Positions 1 to 8,236 of a stretch of 9,828 nt of DNA are shown piece by piece. The notes below the pieces were generated by a model. That model was given only the letters and a program-made list of their open reading frames with translations. It was not told where the DNA came from and searched no databases. Each line of letters begins with the position of its first letter. Position 1 is the stretch's first letter. Location: assembly GCA_002501605.1 (NCBI GenBank), contig DANW01000025.1, forward strand, positions 22,473 through 32,300, given 5' to 3'. Source of the stretch: Euryarchaeota archaeon UBA28 (GTDB lineage: Archaea; Thermoplasmatota; Poseidoniia; Poseidoniales; Thalassarchaeaceae). Both the position numbers and the translations under genes were made by a program.

Positions 1-3000
1 TACATTGAGTTAGCAACCTCATCAGAAGATGGGAGAGGGGGTATTTCTGGTAGCGATCCGGATGATAAGTTTCCACCCGTGACCGACATCTCGTAGTCAT
101 CCAGAGTTGAAATCTCCTCTAGCGGACTTGTAGCTGTCTTCATTGTCCTGATGGCGACGACTAGGATCGCCATTATTGCCACTATTCCAACTAGCAGAAA
201 CAGTATATTCCCTCCAAGCCAAGCCGCCTCCCCCGCAGAAACGCCATCTTCTATTGGGACAGGTCTCTCGAGAGTGATCATGACTGTCCGAGATATCTTG
301 TCTATATCGGAGTCTACGTCCAAGGTTAGCTCGAAGGTCATCGAATCCTGGGGCAAAGAGGCGAGGTTTTCTTCCGTAATTTCCAAGGTTACTACAACTA
401 GTCTTGTGGTGTTAACATCCAAAACGAAGTCCCTATCCTCCTGTTCTATTCTAGCATTGACTATGTTGAAAAACAGGTCTGAATCCCTATCTACGTCTGT
501 CCTAACTAGCTGGGCATCAGTGGGATGATCATTCTTGACGCTAAAAGTGAGCTCTAAATCGTTGTCGGCCTCTGAAACTGTAACATCGTTTGGAGGCAGA
601 AGTTCAATCCATCCTTGGTCTCCAACATGGAACTCTGCATTACCGGTCCCAGAGACTATGACATCCGAGGCCTGAGATTCTTTGCTGGTTGCAATCATTG
701 AAATCGTTCTGTCTCCGAAAGCATCGTCTCCGAATGAGTAAGTCACTGTAACATTGTATGACCCTCCTGATTCGATGTAAGGAGTCCTTAGTCCGTTTGA
801 GTCCGAAACTAGGTTTATGGCCTCGGCAGATACGTCGGGTAAATGATCGAAGTTGACGTAGAATGCATCGTCAACATTTCCATTGTTGACGATTTCCCAA
901 TTTACTGTCCGGGGCGCATCTCCGCCCCTGAAAACCTCTTCGAGCATGTTCAGGTCCTCTACATCCACTAGGTTGGTCTCTGGAATCGTCAAATACACCC
1001 TCTTTGAAACCTCATAAGATGGGTCGGTAACACTTCTTGCAATTATCTTGATCTCATAAGTTTCGGGCTCCAGACCATAAGGCATTGGAAGCATGAGGAA
1101 AAATGTAGAGTCTCCTCCAAAGGGAGTTATTCCAAGTGTTCTGTCGGTATTGAGAGTTGCACCTAGTCTCCAGTTTGTGTCCAAGTAGAGGTCGAATGCC
1201 TCCTCAGAGTTTCCATTGTTGACTAGCATCACCTCTATCGATCTAAAAACGCCATCAGCGGGTGCATCATATTGAATTGAGAAAGGGATTAAATCGATAT
1301 CATAGAGAACTGGGACCTCTATTTCTATCATGGGCGTGGACATGAACTGGGCGGGAGCTCTGCCACTGGCTATTAGAGTGATTTGATAGATACCAGGAGA
1401 AATCTCACTTGGGGTCAGAATCTTTGCGAATAGATCTAATTCCTCGTTGATTGCCAAATCTAGACTGGTTACCATCTGTCCTTCATCATCGTACCACTCA
1501 ACATTTTCAGGCCCCCAAGAAGTATCGGCGAATGTCGCTCCTAGGTTCCAAGTCGCGATTTGATTTCCTGTATTCTTGAACTTCATTGGTATAGTCGCGT
1601 TGTTGCCTGGCAGAATCGTAGCATCGGGGTAGGCCAAAGTCTCTGGCTCGAGCTTGCAAGAATAAGCGGCCTGGACAGATAGCGGGATTCCTCTGACTTC
1701 AGGAAGACCTATCGTGGCCTTAGTGGAATTGGTCGTACCATCATTGATATCAACAAACCACATCATTTCCTGGACATTAGCCCCATCTGGGATAGTGATG
1801 TTGAACCAAACATCAGTTGTGTCCAAGGCCTTCACTACGTCGGTAACAACGAAGTTATCGTGATCTGTTGGGTTGTTTGAGTCTATTCTGATTGGGTAAC
1901 CGAACATCCAAGACTCATTGGAAACCTCTGTGAAAAGTCTCAATGTTACATCGACATACCCGTTATTGGTAATCCTGCAATACAGTGATTTAACCTCGGC
2001 GGGTACCACGAGATAGGCGTTAGGAAGGGGATCATCGCAATCAACATCGACGGTGTACTGAGGGACTCTCTCTATGGCAAACAAAAGGAAAGAGTCTATG
2101 GCTATACCACCAGATGCCTGAGAGCTGTCGGAGTCGAACTTGAATGCTAGGTTGTATTCCCCAGTTCTGTGCATTCCCGTCATGTTCCACACACTCATCG
2201 ACCAGTCATATTCCACGGGGGAAAGGCCGATTTCAGTGTAATTGAAGGATTCTACTGAGGATGACGCATCGGCTTCTATACTAACTGAATCACCTGATTC
2301 CATTTGGCCCCAAGCATATGTAACCATCTGCATCGAGAGATAGTCAAATCCTCGTAAATTCATCTTACAGAATCTCGAGCCATATTTTTCACTGAGAGAG
2401 AGGTCTTGAATCCCATAACCCAAACCATGGCCGGGATCGTCACAGTTCTGGAATGGTGTAAACCACCCCCACCACAGTCTGTCGTGCCTGTTACTAGCAT
2501 AATCTGAGCCGTCTCTTGCCACCCTCCAATGCTTTTCACCGTCTAATGAATCATCGGAATCAATCATCCTCCAATGTCCGTATGTATCTGGATCTGCTGA
2601 TAGGGAGCCGTCTGCCTCATAACCCCCACCAACCCAAACTGGCTCGTTTGCATATGGAGTGTTTGGACAATCATTCACTCCGTCGCCATCCGTATCCCCA
2701 CAGAATCCGTTTTCCATTGAATCTTGCCAGATTGCAACCGGCATTAGACGCATGAGGTCATTATTGCCTTGATTGTCATCAGCCAAGCCTCCATCCACCA
2801 TTCCAATCAACTGAATGCCTCCTGTTAGGAATCCAGTTTCATCGATAGCACTGTGGGACATGTTCGGAGTCCATGTTATTTGTTGAACGACCGATTGCTG
2901 ACCTGAAAGTGTCATGTTGGAAATGAACTCATCGATCATAAAACCAACTGGGTGCCAGATTTGCAGTGAAGCGTCTGCATATGCGGGCTGACTTGAAGTC

Positions 3001-3263
3001 CCGGCTTGTGTGAATGTTACCTCAATCTGTATCTCCTGTCCCCTAATGACATATTCCTCGATACTACCATCTGGCTGTGTCCACTCCATTGCAGAGACAG
3101 AGCCGGTTCCTATCTCTATTGACGTAACTTCGAAGTCGATTAGGGACTTGGCTTGAATGGAAGATTGTTCATCCTGGTCAAGTTGTCCTGACCCACCCAG
3201 AATAGGTGCCATTGAGGTCACAATAAGCAAAGAGCACAATAGCAGGGGAGATACGATACGCAT
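1..3263 (-). CDS. Giant membrane-anchored surface protein with CARDB/Ig-like repeats (3' end beyond window)
   Basis: The frame is open without a stop from the ATG at 3263 to the window edge, giving 1087 codons; the C-terminus is missing. Residues 1 to about 25 (MRIVSPLLLCSLLIVTSMAP) form a signal peptide. Residues 188-199 hold a calcium-binding motif D190-x-D192-x-D194-G-x-x-D198 bracketed by C188 and C199, which could form a disulfide. The surrounding N-terminal third is rich in W and Y and was not recognised. Similar beta-sandwich strands with N-N-G or N-T-G-N turns recur at residues 433, 564, 682, 793 and, weakly, 911. The 111-131 residue spacing suggests tandem CARDB/NEW3-type Ig-like modules. 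One transmembrane helix (about 1014-1038) is followed by R, K and a cytoplasmic tail of at least 45 residues. This is type I topology: a large ectodomain outside the cell with a short tail inside. Function is unknown; adhesion, a surface-layer role or substrate binding are possible. A weak TATA-like stretch lies at 3281-3290, which would fit a nearly leaderless transcript. Confidence 0.85.
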   Translation of the reverse strand, partial: MRIVSPLLLCSLLIVTSMAPILGGSGQLDQDEQSSIQAKSLIDFEVTSIEIGTGSVSAMEWTQPDGSIEEYVIRGQEIQIEVTFTQAGTSSQPAYADASLQIWHPVGFMIDEFISNMTLSGQQSVVQQITWTPNMSHSAIDETGFLTGGIQLIGMVDGGLADDNQGNNDLMRLMPVAIWQDSMENGFCGDTDGDGVNDCPNTPYANEPVWVGGGYEADGSLSADPDTYGHWRMIDSDDSLDGEKHWRVARDGSDYASNRHDRLWWGWFTPFQNCDDPGHGLGYGIQDLSLSEKYGSRFCKMNLRGFDYLSMQMVTYAWGQMESGDSVSIEADASSSVESFNYTEIGLSPVEYDWSMSVWNMTGMHRTGEYNLAFKFDSDSSQASGGIAIDSFLLFAIERVPQYTVDVDCDDPLPNAYLVVPAEVKSLYCRITNNGYVDVTLRLFTEVSNESWMFGYPIRIDSNNPTDHDNFVVTDVVKALDTTDVWFNITIPDGANVQEMMWFVDINDGTTNSTKATIGLPEVRGIPLSVQAAYSCKLEPETLAYPDATILPGNNATIPMKFKNTGNQIATWNLGATFADTSWGPENVEWYDDEGQMVTSLDLAINEELDLFAKILTPSEISPGIYQITLIASGRAPAQFMSTPMIEIEVPVLYDIDLIPFSIQYDAPADGVFRSIEVMLVNNGNSEEAFDLYLDTNWRLGATLNTDRTLGITPFGGDSTFFLMLPMPYGLEPETYEIKIIARSVTDPSYEVSKRVYLTIPETNLVDVEDLNMLEEVFRGGDAPRTVNWEIVNNGNVDDAFYVNFDHLPDVSAEAINLVSDSNGLRTPYIESGGSYNVTVTYSFGDDAFGDRTISMIATSKESQASDVIVSGTGNAEFHVGDQGWIELLPPNDVTVSEADNDLELTFSVKNDHPTDAQLVRTDVDRDSDLFFNIVNARIEQEDRDFVLDVNTTRLVVVTLEITEENLASLPQDSMTFELTLDVDSDIDKISRTVMITLERPVPIEDGVSAGEAAWLGGNILFLLVGIVAIMAILVVAIRTMKTATSPLEEISTLDDYEMSVTGGNLSSGSLPEIPPLPSSDEVANSM

Positions 3264-3422
3264 ACTTACACAATCGGGGGCTAAGTTACATGTATGAAGG
3301 TTGGGACAATGCGTTCAACCTCTGAATTAAACGAGTTGCGTTTGGCAAATTGGTTTCAGAAGAGTACTCAATGGCCAGAAACCCAGTGAAGAGCTTATGG
3401 TTGCATGCGTGCCCGTGTTGTC
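3264..3422. other. Divergent intergenic region
   Basis: This 159-bp gap separates the divergently transcribed giant surface protein (minus) and the six-helix membrane protein (plus), so it must carry both promoters if each is transcribed on its own. The only candidate signals are TATA-like stretches near 3281-3290 (minus) and 3394-3400 (plus). No convincing RNA gene, repeat or BRE/TATA consensus was seen. Confidence 0.5.
3394..3400 (+). promoter_or_regulatory. Weak TATA-like element
   Basis: The sequence CTTATGG lies 23-29 nt upstream of the ATG at 3423, the distance expected for an archaeal TATA box driving a leaderless transcript. It is a poor match to TTTATA. Its main value is that it fits the 3423 start and not the upstream in-frame ATG at 3405. 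Confidence 0.25.
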
Positions 3423-4508
3423 ATGAGTGAAGATGAGTCATTGAAAAATAGGCTTACTCTGTCTTTGCTCGTGTTCCTCCAAGTAACTCTGATACCTATT
3501 TTTGGATTCTCGACTAGGTACCTTCTGGATATAGATAGGAGTAACTTCTCAGTTTCTGTCGAGACCGAACTGATAGAATGGATTATTGTTTCTGGCGTTT
3601 TCTACGGCGTCTTCTCCCTATTTCTTGCACTGGCTCTAGGAGGGTTTAGGCCATATTTTGTCATCAACAGAGGCGGGCTCGCATCATTTCTTGGGCTGAG
3701 GACTAGGAAGGGCGATCCTGAGCTTGTTGACAGATCTAGGTTATCCGTCAGCTCAAGCCCATATGGGAAAATGGCGAGGTTGGTAGACAGACGTGTTTCG
3801 AGGGATGGATATGATCTGATTGCGGTCCATGGAGGACTGCAATTGATTGCCGTCCCCCTGCAGATTATCCTCATAGCTGTTCCTTTGGCGATTATAGAGG
3901 GTTTTCCAAGCTCGTTAATCAAGCCCGGGACGGCTTTCCAGCTGGGGATGGCCGGATATCTAGCATCATTGTGGATCGCTATGAGGATTCAACCTCTCAT
4001 TTCTACACACTTGGTAGGCATGGCATCTGTACTTAGAACCGTGATTTGGAGGTTTTCTATTTTCTCATGGGTGCTCCCCATTGTGATCTTTTGGTATACT
4101 GCAAGGTTGCTTCTAGTTTCTTCCCTTGGGTGGTTAGAGCTTGACTACAGTGATTGGAATGACTTGCAGATAGATGCCTTCGTTCTGAACCTGGTATCTC
4201 CTAACGCGGAAGTCCCTAAGGGAGCGGTTATTGATTTTCTAATCGCAATATCAGTGCTTCCTTTGGCCACCTTCACATCCATCTCTGTCTTGGGGGGCTC
4301 GAACGGGCTTCCAGATTGGATGTTGGGTGCCGAAGATCGTCTCGAAAACCTGCAGATGCATTCGCTTGGGGCCCCAGAGGACTCCGAAGATACGCCTACT
4401 TTGGAAGATCTTGGAGTGTCAAGCATCATCTCCGAAAGAGAGGATAGCGAGGAGGGCGAAATGATTGACCTTCCCTTCGAGTTATTCGGAGGGAGCAGGG
4501 AAGAATAA
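3423..4508 (+). CDS. Six-helix integral membrane protein of unknown function
   Basis: The protein has 361 residues from the ATG at 3423 (MSEDESLKNR). An in-frame ATG at 3405 would add six residues but leaves no room for a promoter. Hydrophobic helices are visible at about residues 11-30, 52-73, 133-158, 168-187, 209-233 and 268-290. With an even number of helices, both ends are probably cytoplasmic. The loop at 76-130 is basic (several R and K), fitting the inside-positive rule. The C-terminal tail (about 301-361) is strongly acidic, with many D and E and almost no hydrophobic stretches, so it is probably soluble and perhaps disordered. I do not recognise a family and see no catalytic motif. 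The gene is transcribed toward the minus-strand cluster, and its last 27 bp overlap the end of the small membrane protein gene. Coding is supported by uninterrupted length and membrane-protein composition. Confidence 0.8.
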   Translation: MSEDESLKNRLTLSLLVFLQVTLIPIFGFSTRYLLDIDRSNFSVSVETELIEWIIVSGVFYGVFSLFLALALGGFRPYFVINRGGLASFLGLRTRKGDPELVDRSRLSVSSSPYGKMARLVDRRVSRDGYDLIAVHGGLQLIAVPLQIILIAVPLAIIEGFPSSLIKPGTAFQLGMAGYLASLWIAMRIQPLISTHLVGMASVLRTVIWRFSIFSWVLPIVIFWYTARLLLVSSLGWLELDYSDWNDLQIDAFVLNLVSPNAEVPKGAVIDFLIAISVLPLATFTSISVLGGSNGLPDWMLGAEDRLENLQMHSLGAPEDSEDTPTLEDLGVSSIISEREDSEEGEMIDLPFELFGGSREE

Positions 4509-4721
4509 GTCCGCCAGTCTGTTCAAAAAAAACCATCCTGAGCCAATAATGAGGCCAAACATCGCTGGATTTGGCCCATCCGACCAAAGTAGGAATCCTG
4601 CCAGAGTGCCAATGATTACAGATGAGGCTATTTCATATGGGGGGCCTAGCTTATCTTCTGCCAGGCTGGGAGCGTACCACGAAGCAACGGCGGAAAGAAA
4701 GATAATTAATGCAGAAATCAA
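4482..4721 (-). CDS. Small three-helix membrane protein
   Basis: The protein has 79 residues. The start is the TTG at 4721: no ATG lies in frame before residue 54, and a GAGGA Shine-Dalgarno-like sequence sits 6 nt upstream, overlapping the stop of the aminotransferase gene. That arrangement suggests translational coupling. Hydrophobic helices are visible at residues 1-17, 33-46 and 53-74, joined by short polar loops, and the protein ends in PAPSE. It has no motif I recognise. The spacing of 9 bp from the aminotransferase stop to this start indicates cotranscription. The gene overlaps by 27 bp with the convergent plus-strand membrane protein. A plus-strand frame across the same region (4465-4749) looks non-coding by composition, so the minus strand is preferred. 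The non-ATG start and small size keep confidence moderate. Confidence 0.6.
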   Translation of the reverse strand: MISALIIFLSAVASWYAPSLAEDKLGPPYEIASSVIIGTLAGFLLWSDGPNPAMFGLIIGSGWFFLNRLADLFFPAPSE

Positions 4722-4730
4722 GAAAATTCC

Positions 4731-5885
4731 TCAGTCTCCCCGTAATTGAGCGAGAATCTTTTCCACCCTGTCCATGCCTCTTGAGATATCATCGCTGGAA
4801 ATCGTGTAAGCGAATCTCAGATGGCCCTCTCCAGCCGACCCAAACGCGGTTCCCGGAGAACACAATACGCCCCCTTCCAAGAGCGACATGGCGATTTGCT
4901 CACTGTTCATCCCGGGGACATCGACTTTCGGAAAAACGTAGAACGCGCCTGTTGGAACGTGGCATGTAACGCCTGGCATCGCGTTCAATCTTTCGCAGAT
5001 TAGATCCCTACGATTCTTGAACTCGGACCTCATGGAATCCGGGTAATCCGGAGTTTTCTCAAGAGCCTGCAGAACAGCATGTTGCATGGCATCATTGCTA
5101 CAGGCGGTGACATAGTACTGCATTTTTGTCAATTGCTCCATTGCCTGTTGATCAGGGGATAGAAGATACCCAATTCTCCATCCAGTCATGGCAAATGTCT
5201 TTGAGAATGATTGTACCATAATCACCTTGTCATAACCTGCGCCGATGAATGATACATGAGGAGCGTCATAGACGATTCTGTCATACACCTCATCTGAGAT
5301 TATCCAGAGATCGTTTCTCTTAGCAAATTCGACTAATTCGTCTCTTTGCTCGGGATTAACATTCCCCCCGGTCGGATTACTAGGGAAATTGTATAGAATC
5401 GCCACTGTTGAGGAGTTAACTCTCTCTTCCAGATCTTTTATTGTGGGGACAAAGCCATTCTCAAACCTACATGGATAGAGGTTTGGGGAGCCCCCGCATA
5501 TTTCGACATCTGGGGGATAAAGTGGAAAGTATGGCTCGGGGATTAAGACATTGTCGCCCGGGTTGACTAATGCTAGAAATATGTCCAAGAGTCCATTCGT
5601 GCCACTCATGGTAATACAGACATTGGACTCATCCAAATCTGGCACTAAATGATGCCAAAGAGATGCTATTTTGGACCTCAACTCTGGGTGGCCAGCAGTG
5701 GTGGTATACTTGTTTCTTCCATCCCTCATTGCCTTGTCAAATGCATCGATGGCTAACTGGGGCGGTTGGAAGTCTGGCTCGCCCAAGCCAAACTGGATTG
5801 CATCGTCTCCGGCCATATCAAACATACGTCTGACCCCAGTTGGGCGAATGCTGTTAGCCCGGTCGGAGAAGCGCACCATGTGCAT
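4731..5885 (-). CDS. PLP-dependent class I/II aminotransferase (aspartate aminotransferase-like)
   Basis: This is a cytoplasmic fold-type I transaminase that moves an amino group between an amino acid and a 2-oxo acid through pyridoxal phosphate. In the 384-residue form starting at ATG 5885, the visible landmarks are the GEPDF substrate-loop motif (35-39), YTTTAGHPELR (60-70), NFPSNPTGG with the PLP-ring asparagine (N170), DEVYD with the cofactor D198 and Y201, SFSKTFAMTGWRIGYL with the Schiff-base lysine K229, and LRFAYT with R357, the usual carboxylate-binding arginine. All key residues are present and the length is normal. The motifs resemble the archaeal/bacterial AspC-like subgroup, but the amino-acid substrate (aspartate, aromatic, alanine) cannot be fixed from sequence. 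The start is uncertain: ATG at 5879 gives MVRFSDR, close to family N-termini, and a TTG at 5912 would add nine residues. The gene follows the protease stop by about 35-40 bp, so cotranscription is likely. Confidence 0.93.
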   Translation of the reverse strand: MHMVRFSDRANSIRPTGVRRMFDMAGDDAIQFGLGEPDFQPPQLAIDAFDKAMRDGRNKYTTTAGHPELRSKIASLWHHLVPDLDESNVCITMSGTNGLLDIFLALVNPGDNVLIPEPYFPLYPPDVEICGGSPNLYPCRFENGFVPTIKDLEERVNSSTVAILYNFPSNPTGGNVNPEQRDELVEFAKRNDLWIISDEVYDRIVYDAPHVSFIGAGYDKVIMVQSFSKTFAMTGWRIGYLLSPDQQAMEQLTKMQYYVTACSNDAMQHAVLQALEKTPDYPDSMRSEFKNRRDLICERLNAMPGVTCHVPTGAFYVFPKVDVPGMNSEQIAMSLLEGGVLCSPGTAFGSAGEGHLRFAYTISSDDISRGMDRVEKILAQLRGD

Positions 5886-5920
5886 TTGAGAGACGACATA
5901 GGATTTGAACAAGGCGGCTG

Positions 5921-8080
5921 TTAGCCCTCGACGTCATCCGAAGTTGGTTGAATTATCTCGGCAACTAGTATTGACGAGTCATCATCATTTCCTCTCTTTA
6001 ACAGTGACTTTTCAGCTAATCTAAGGGCCGAGATGGGAGATATAGAGCCAGATAAAGCAATTGAGGTTGCCCAGCCTAACGCAAATAGGACTGCAGCTCC
6101 GACAATGACAGGTGAGAAGTAAGAAGAGTCCGCTTTCGAGCTATTGGAACTGAACTCGGAGAAAACAGGGAGTGATCTCCACTCTCCTGATGTCGAGTGG
6201 ACCTCAACGGTATGATTCCCGGAACTCATTTTTGTGGTGTCCAGAAGTATGTGCCACATGAACGGGGTTAGGGCACCAATTTCGCTCAGGGTGGAAGAAT
6301 ATGTTGTTTCGAGCCATACCCCCCCATCAATTCGGTACTCAACCCTGTCTATGCTCCCAGCTTGCCCCCAAGAATGCCCAGTTATATTCAATAAGCCATT
6401 CTCTGATAGGTTGGTGCTGATTAGATGATTCTGTAGACTGGGGTCTATTATGGGAGTCCTTCCAGATTCCTTCAAGAATTTGGCGAGTTCGACGGAAGCA
6501 AGGGCGTCCACCATCCCATACCCGAATTCACGATTCCAATATGGGTCAATTTCTGGGGCACTGGCCTCCCCCCGTCTCTCGGATGTATGCTTCAGAATCT
6601 CCTTGATTTGCAAGGGCGTTAGATTCTCATTTGCCTCCCAAACTAGAGCCACGATTCCTGTCACTGCTGGAGCTGCGTACGACGTTCCACTTCCGCGCCC
6701 GGTGTACGTGTTGCCTGAAGCGTCCCCTCCGATGAAATTATTGCACCCACCGCTTGAGACACAGCCTTCTGCTTGGATGATGTTGGTACCGGGGGCGCTG
6801 ATTTCAGGAATCAATTCGTTCAGCGGATTCTGATCGCCGTTATCCTTGCGTGGACCGCGCGATGAATAGCTGGCAATGGTATCATCATCTCTATCGATAG
6901 TGTTCTTGTCGTCCGTGGAGGCGACAGTAATGGATAACGAGGAAGCGCTCATTCCGGAAAGCCCGTCATTATTCTCTCCGTCATTACCTGCTGCGTTTGA
7001 CACTGCTATGCCGAGCTCCATTGCCTCGTCAAGGATTCGGCTGTGCATATCTGAACCATCTGATCCCCCTCCCTCATGACTCGTTATCCCCCAAGAAAGT
7101 GAGATTATATCAATGCCGTGATTTTGCTCTGGAACTCCTGGCCATGCGTCATTTCTGTGATCAATAATCCATTGCAGACCATTCATGGCAGACTCATAGA
7201 ACTCTTGCTCCAGAAGGTAGTTTTCGAAGGGCCCAGCCCCGACATCTGTTCCTATTCTTACATCTACCAGCATTGATTCTGGGGCTGCTCCGTAGTAATC
7301 TGTCTGGGTGCCGTCCGCGTCTAACCCATTAGCACTGGCCATCCCCATGCAAGCTGTTCCATGCTGATTCCCGTCATCGGGGTCGAAGGAGCCATCATCT
7401 TGCCTGCCTCCAGCAAGTATGCACTGCGGATCGGAATGGACAAAACACACAGCATCATAACCTGCTACAAACTTGCCACTAAGCCCGGGGTGTTCATTAT
7501 CCACACCAGTGTCCACCATGGCTATGTTGATCCCCTCTCCGGAGACTCCCAGATCCCATGCCCCAATTGGGTATTCAGTAGAGTTTCTAGCCTTGACGGC
7601 CGGAGTCTGCACATCTCCATAGAATACCACAGATCCGTACCTCTCAACCATGATGACGCCTTCTATTTTAGACAGGTTCCAAACATCTGAGGAATCAACA
7701 TCACCGATGAGTAATGCGTCAACTACAGGTAGTTGCACACTCACATTATAGCCGATGGAAGACAGAAAATCGATATCACTCTTCAAGAGCTCTCTAGAAT
7801 AGGAAAGGCCGACGTTCACTCTTCCTTCTTCTAGTTGAAGAGAGTCATGAATCCCGTTTCTATCCGAGTCCAATGAAGTGGTGTCCCACCAATTTGAATC
7901 TGGATCCCACCATATATCGGCCTGCAGTGGGACATCCCTATTATGGTCCATTCCGAGTTTCTGGATATCGCTAGTTGCCATGGCAGAATCTTGGTGACTA
8001 TCGGACGAGGCAGATATGCTGCCTATCAGTGGTGAAAGCAAAATCGCCACCATAAATACGGCCACGGCAGTACGATTCAT
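5921..8080 (-). CDS. Membrane-anchored subtilisin-family serine protease (S8)
   Basis: This is a secreted endopeptidase of 719 residues, starting at ATG 8080 (MNRTAVAVFMVAILLSPLIG), an obvious signal peptide. The frame stays open upstream to 8167, but that extension runs into the tRNA-Trp 3' end and hides the signal peptide, so it is rejected. Domains in order: signal (1-25); a possible calcium-binding DSDRNGIHD motif (71-79); an I9-like propeptide (about 86-155); the catalytic S8 domain with Asp190 (VDTGVD), His240 (NQHGTACMGMA), oxyanion Asn366 (AAGND) and Ser467 (GTSYAAP), so the triad is complete; an Ig/Fn3-like beta domain (about 555-640); one membrane helix (about 655-678); and a 40-residue cytoplasmic tail. 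The propeptide would be cleaved during maturation, leaving the enzyme anchored on the outer face of the cell membrane. It probably degrades extracellular protein. The gene lies 75 bp after the tRNA and just upstream of the aminotransferase. Confidence 0.95.
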   Translation of the reverse strand: MNRTAVAVFMVAILLSPLIGSISASSDSHQDSAMATSDIQKLGMDHNRDVPLQADIWWDPDSNWWDTTSLDSDRNGIHDSLQLEEGRVNVGLSYSRELLKSDIDFLSSIGYNVSVQLPVVDALLIGDVDSSDVWNLSKIEGVIMVERYGSVVFYGDVQTPAVKARNSTEYPIGAWDLGVSGEGINIAMVDTGVDNEHPGLSGKFVAGYDAVCFVHSDPQCILAGGRQDDGSFDPDDGNQHGTACMGMASANGLDADGTQTDYYGAAPESMLVDVRIGTDVGAGPFENYLLEQEFYESAMNGLQWIIDHRNDAWPGVPEQNHGIDIISLSWGITSHEGGGSDGSDMHSRILDEAMELGIAVSNAAGNDGENNDGLSGMSASSLSITVASTDDKNTIDRDDDTIASYSSRGPRKDNGDQNPLNELIPEISAPGTNIIQAEGCVSSGGCNNFIGGDASGNTYTGRGSGTSYAAPAVTGIVALVWEANENLTPLQIKEILKHTSERRGEASAPEIDPYWNREFGYGMVDALASVELAKFLKESGRTPIIDPSLQNHLISTNLSENGLLNITGHSWGQAGSIDRVEYRIDGGVWLETTYSSTLSEIGALTPFMWHILLDTTKMSSGNHTVEVHSTSGEWRSLPVFSEFSSNSSKADSSYFSPVIVGAAVLFALGWATSIALSGSISPISALRLAEKSLLKRGNDDDSSILVAEIIQPTSDDVEG

Positions 8081-8205
8081 TGAGATAGCGAGAAAGAGGC
8101 CCCCAATGAAGTCAGCGCTCCCGCAATCATTGCAAATCACAGATTGAGGATATTGTGGTGGGGGCACTGGGATTTGAACCCAGATCAGCGGGTGTCTCCC
8201 ACTTT

Positions 8206-8230
8206 AGCGTGCACCCGGCAAGCGCACGCT
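8206..8230 (-). other. Hairpin in the 3' part of the tRNA-Trp intron
   Basis: On the minus strand AGCGTGC (8224-8230) is the exact reverse complement of GCACGCT (8206-8212), and pairing can continue inward with one C-G and several G-U pairs to a small loop. An alternative stem, CCCG (8233-8236) with CGGG (8214-8217), is mutually exclusive with it. This hairpin lies outside the C/D guide and before the BHB helix strand at 8196-8199. It may position the BHB for splicing or simply fill the intron; no target pairing was found. Confidence 0.55.
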
Positions 8231-8236
8231 CTCGGG

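Noticed and set aside
151..528. Plus-strand frame of 125 codons
   Set aside because: It lies fully inside the giant surface protein gene on the other strand; serine/threonine-rich composition is typical of an antisense shadow.
2516..2755. Plus-strand frame of 79 codons
   Set aside because: Antisense to the uninterrupted surface protein frame, with no motif or credible start signal.
4465..4749. Plus-strand frame of 94 codons opposite the small membrane protein
   Set aside because: It overlaps the ends of three genes, has low-complexity polar composition, and no start signal; the minus strand has clear membrane helices and a Shine-Dalgarno-like motif.
6450..6833. Plus-strand frame of 127 codons
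   Set aside because: Antisense to the catalytic domain of the protease, whose motifs prove the minus strand is coding.
8081..8167. 29-residue upstream extension of the protease frame, with a CNDCG zinc-ribbon-like string
   Set aside because: It overlaps the 3' end of the tRNA-Trp gene, and starting there buries an obvious signal peptide that begins at ATG 8080. The cysteine pair is most likely chance.
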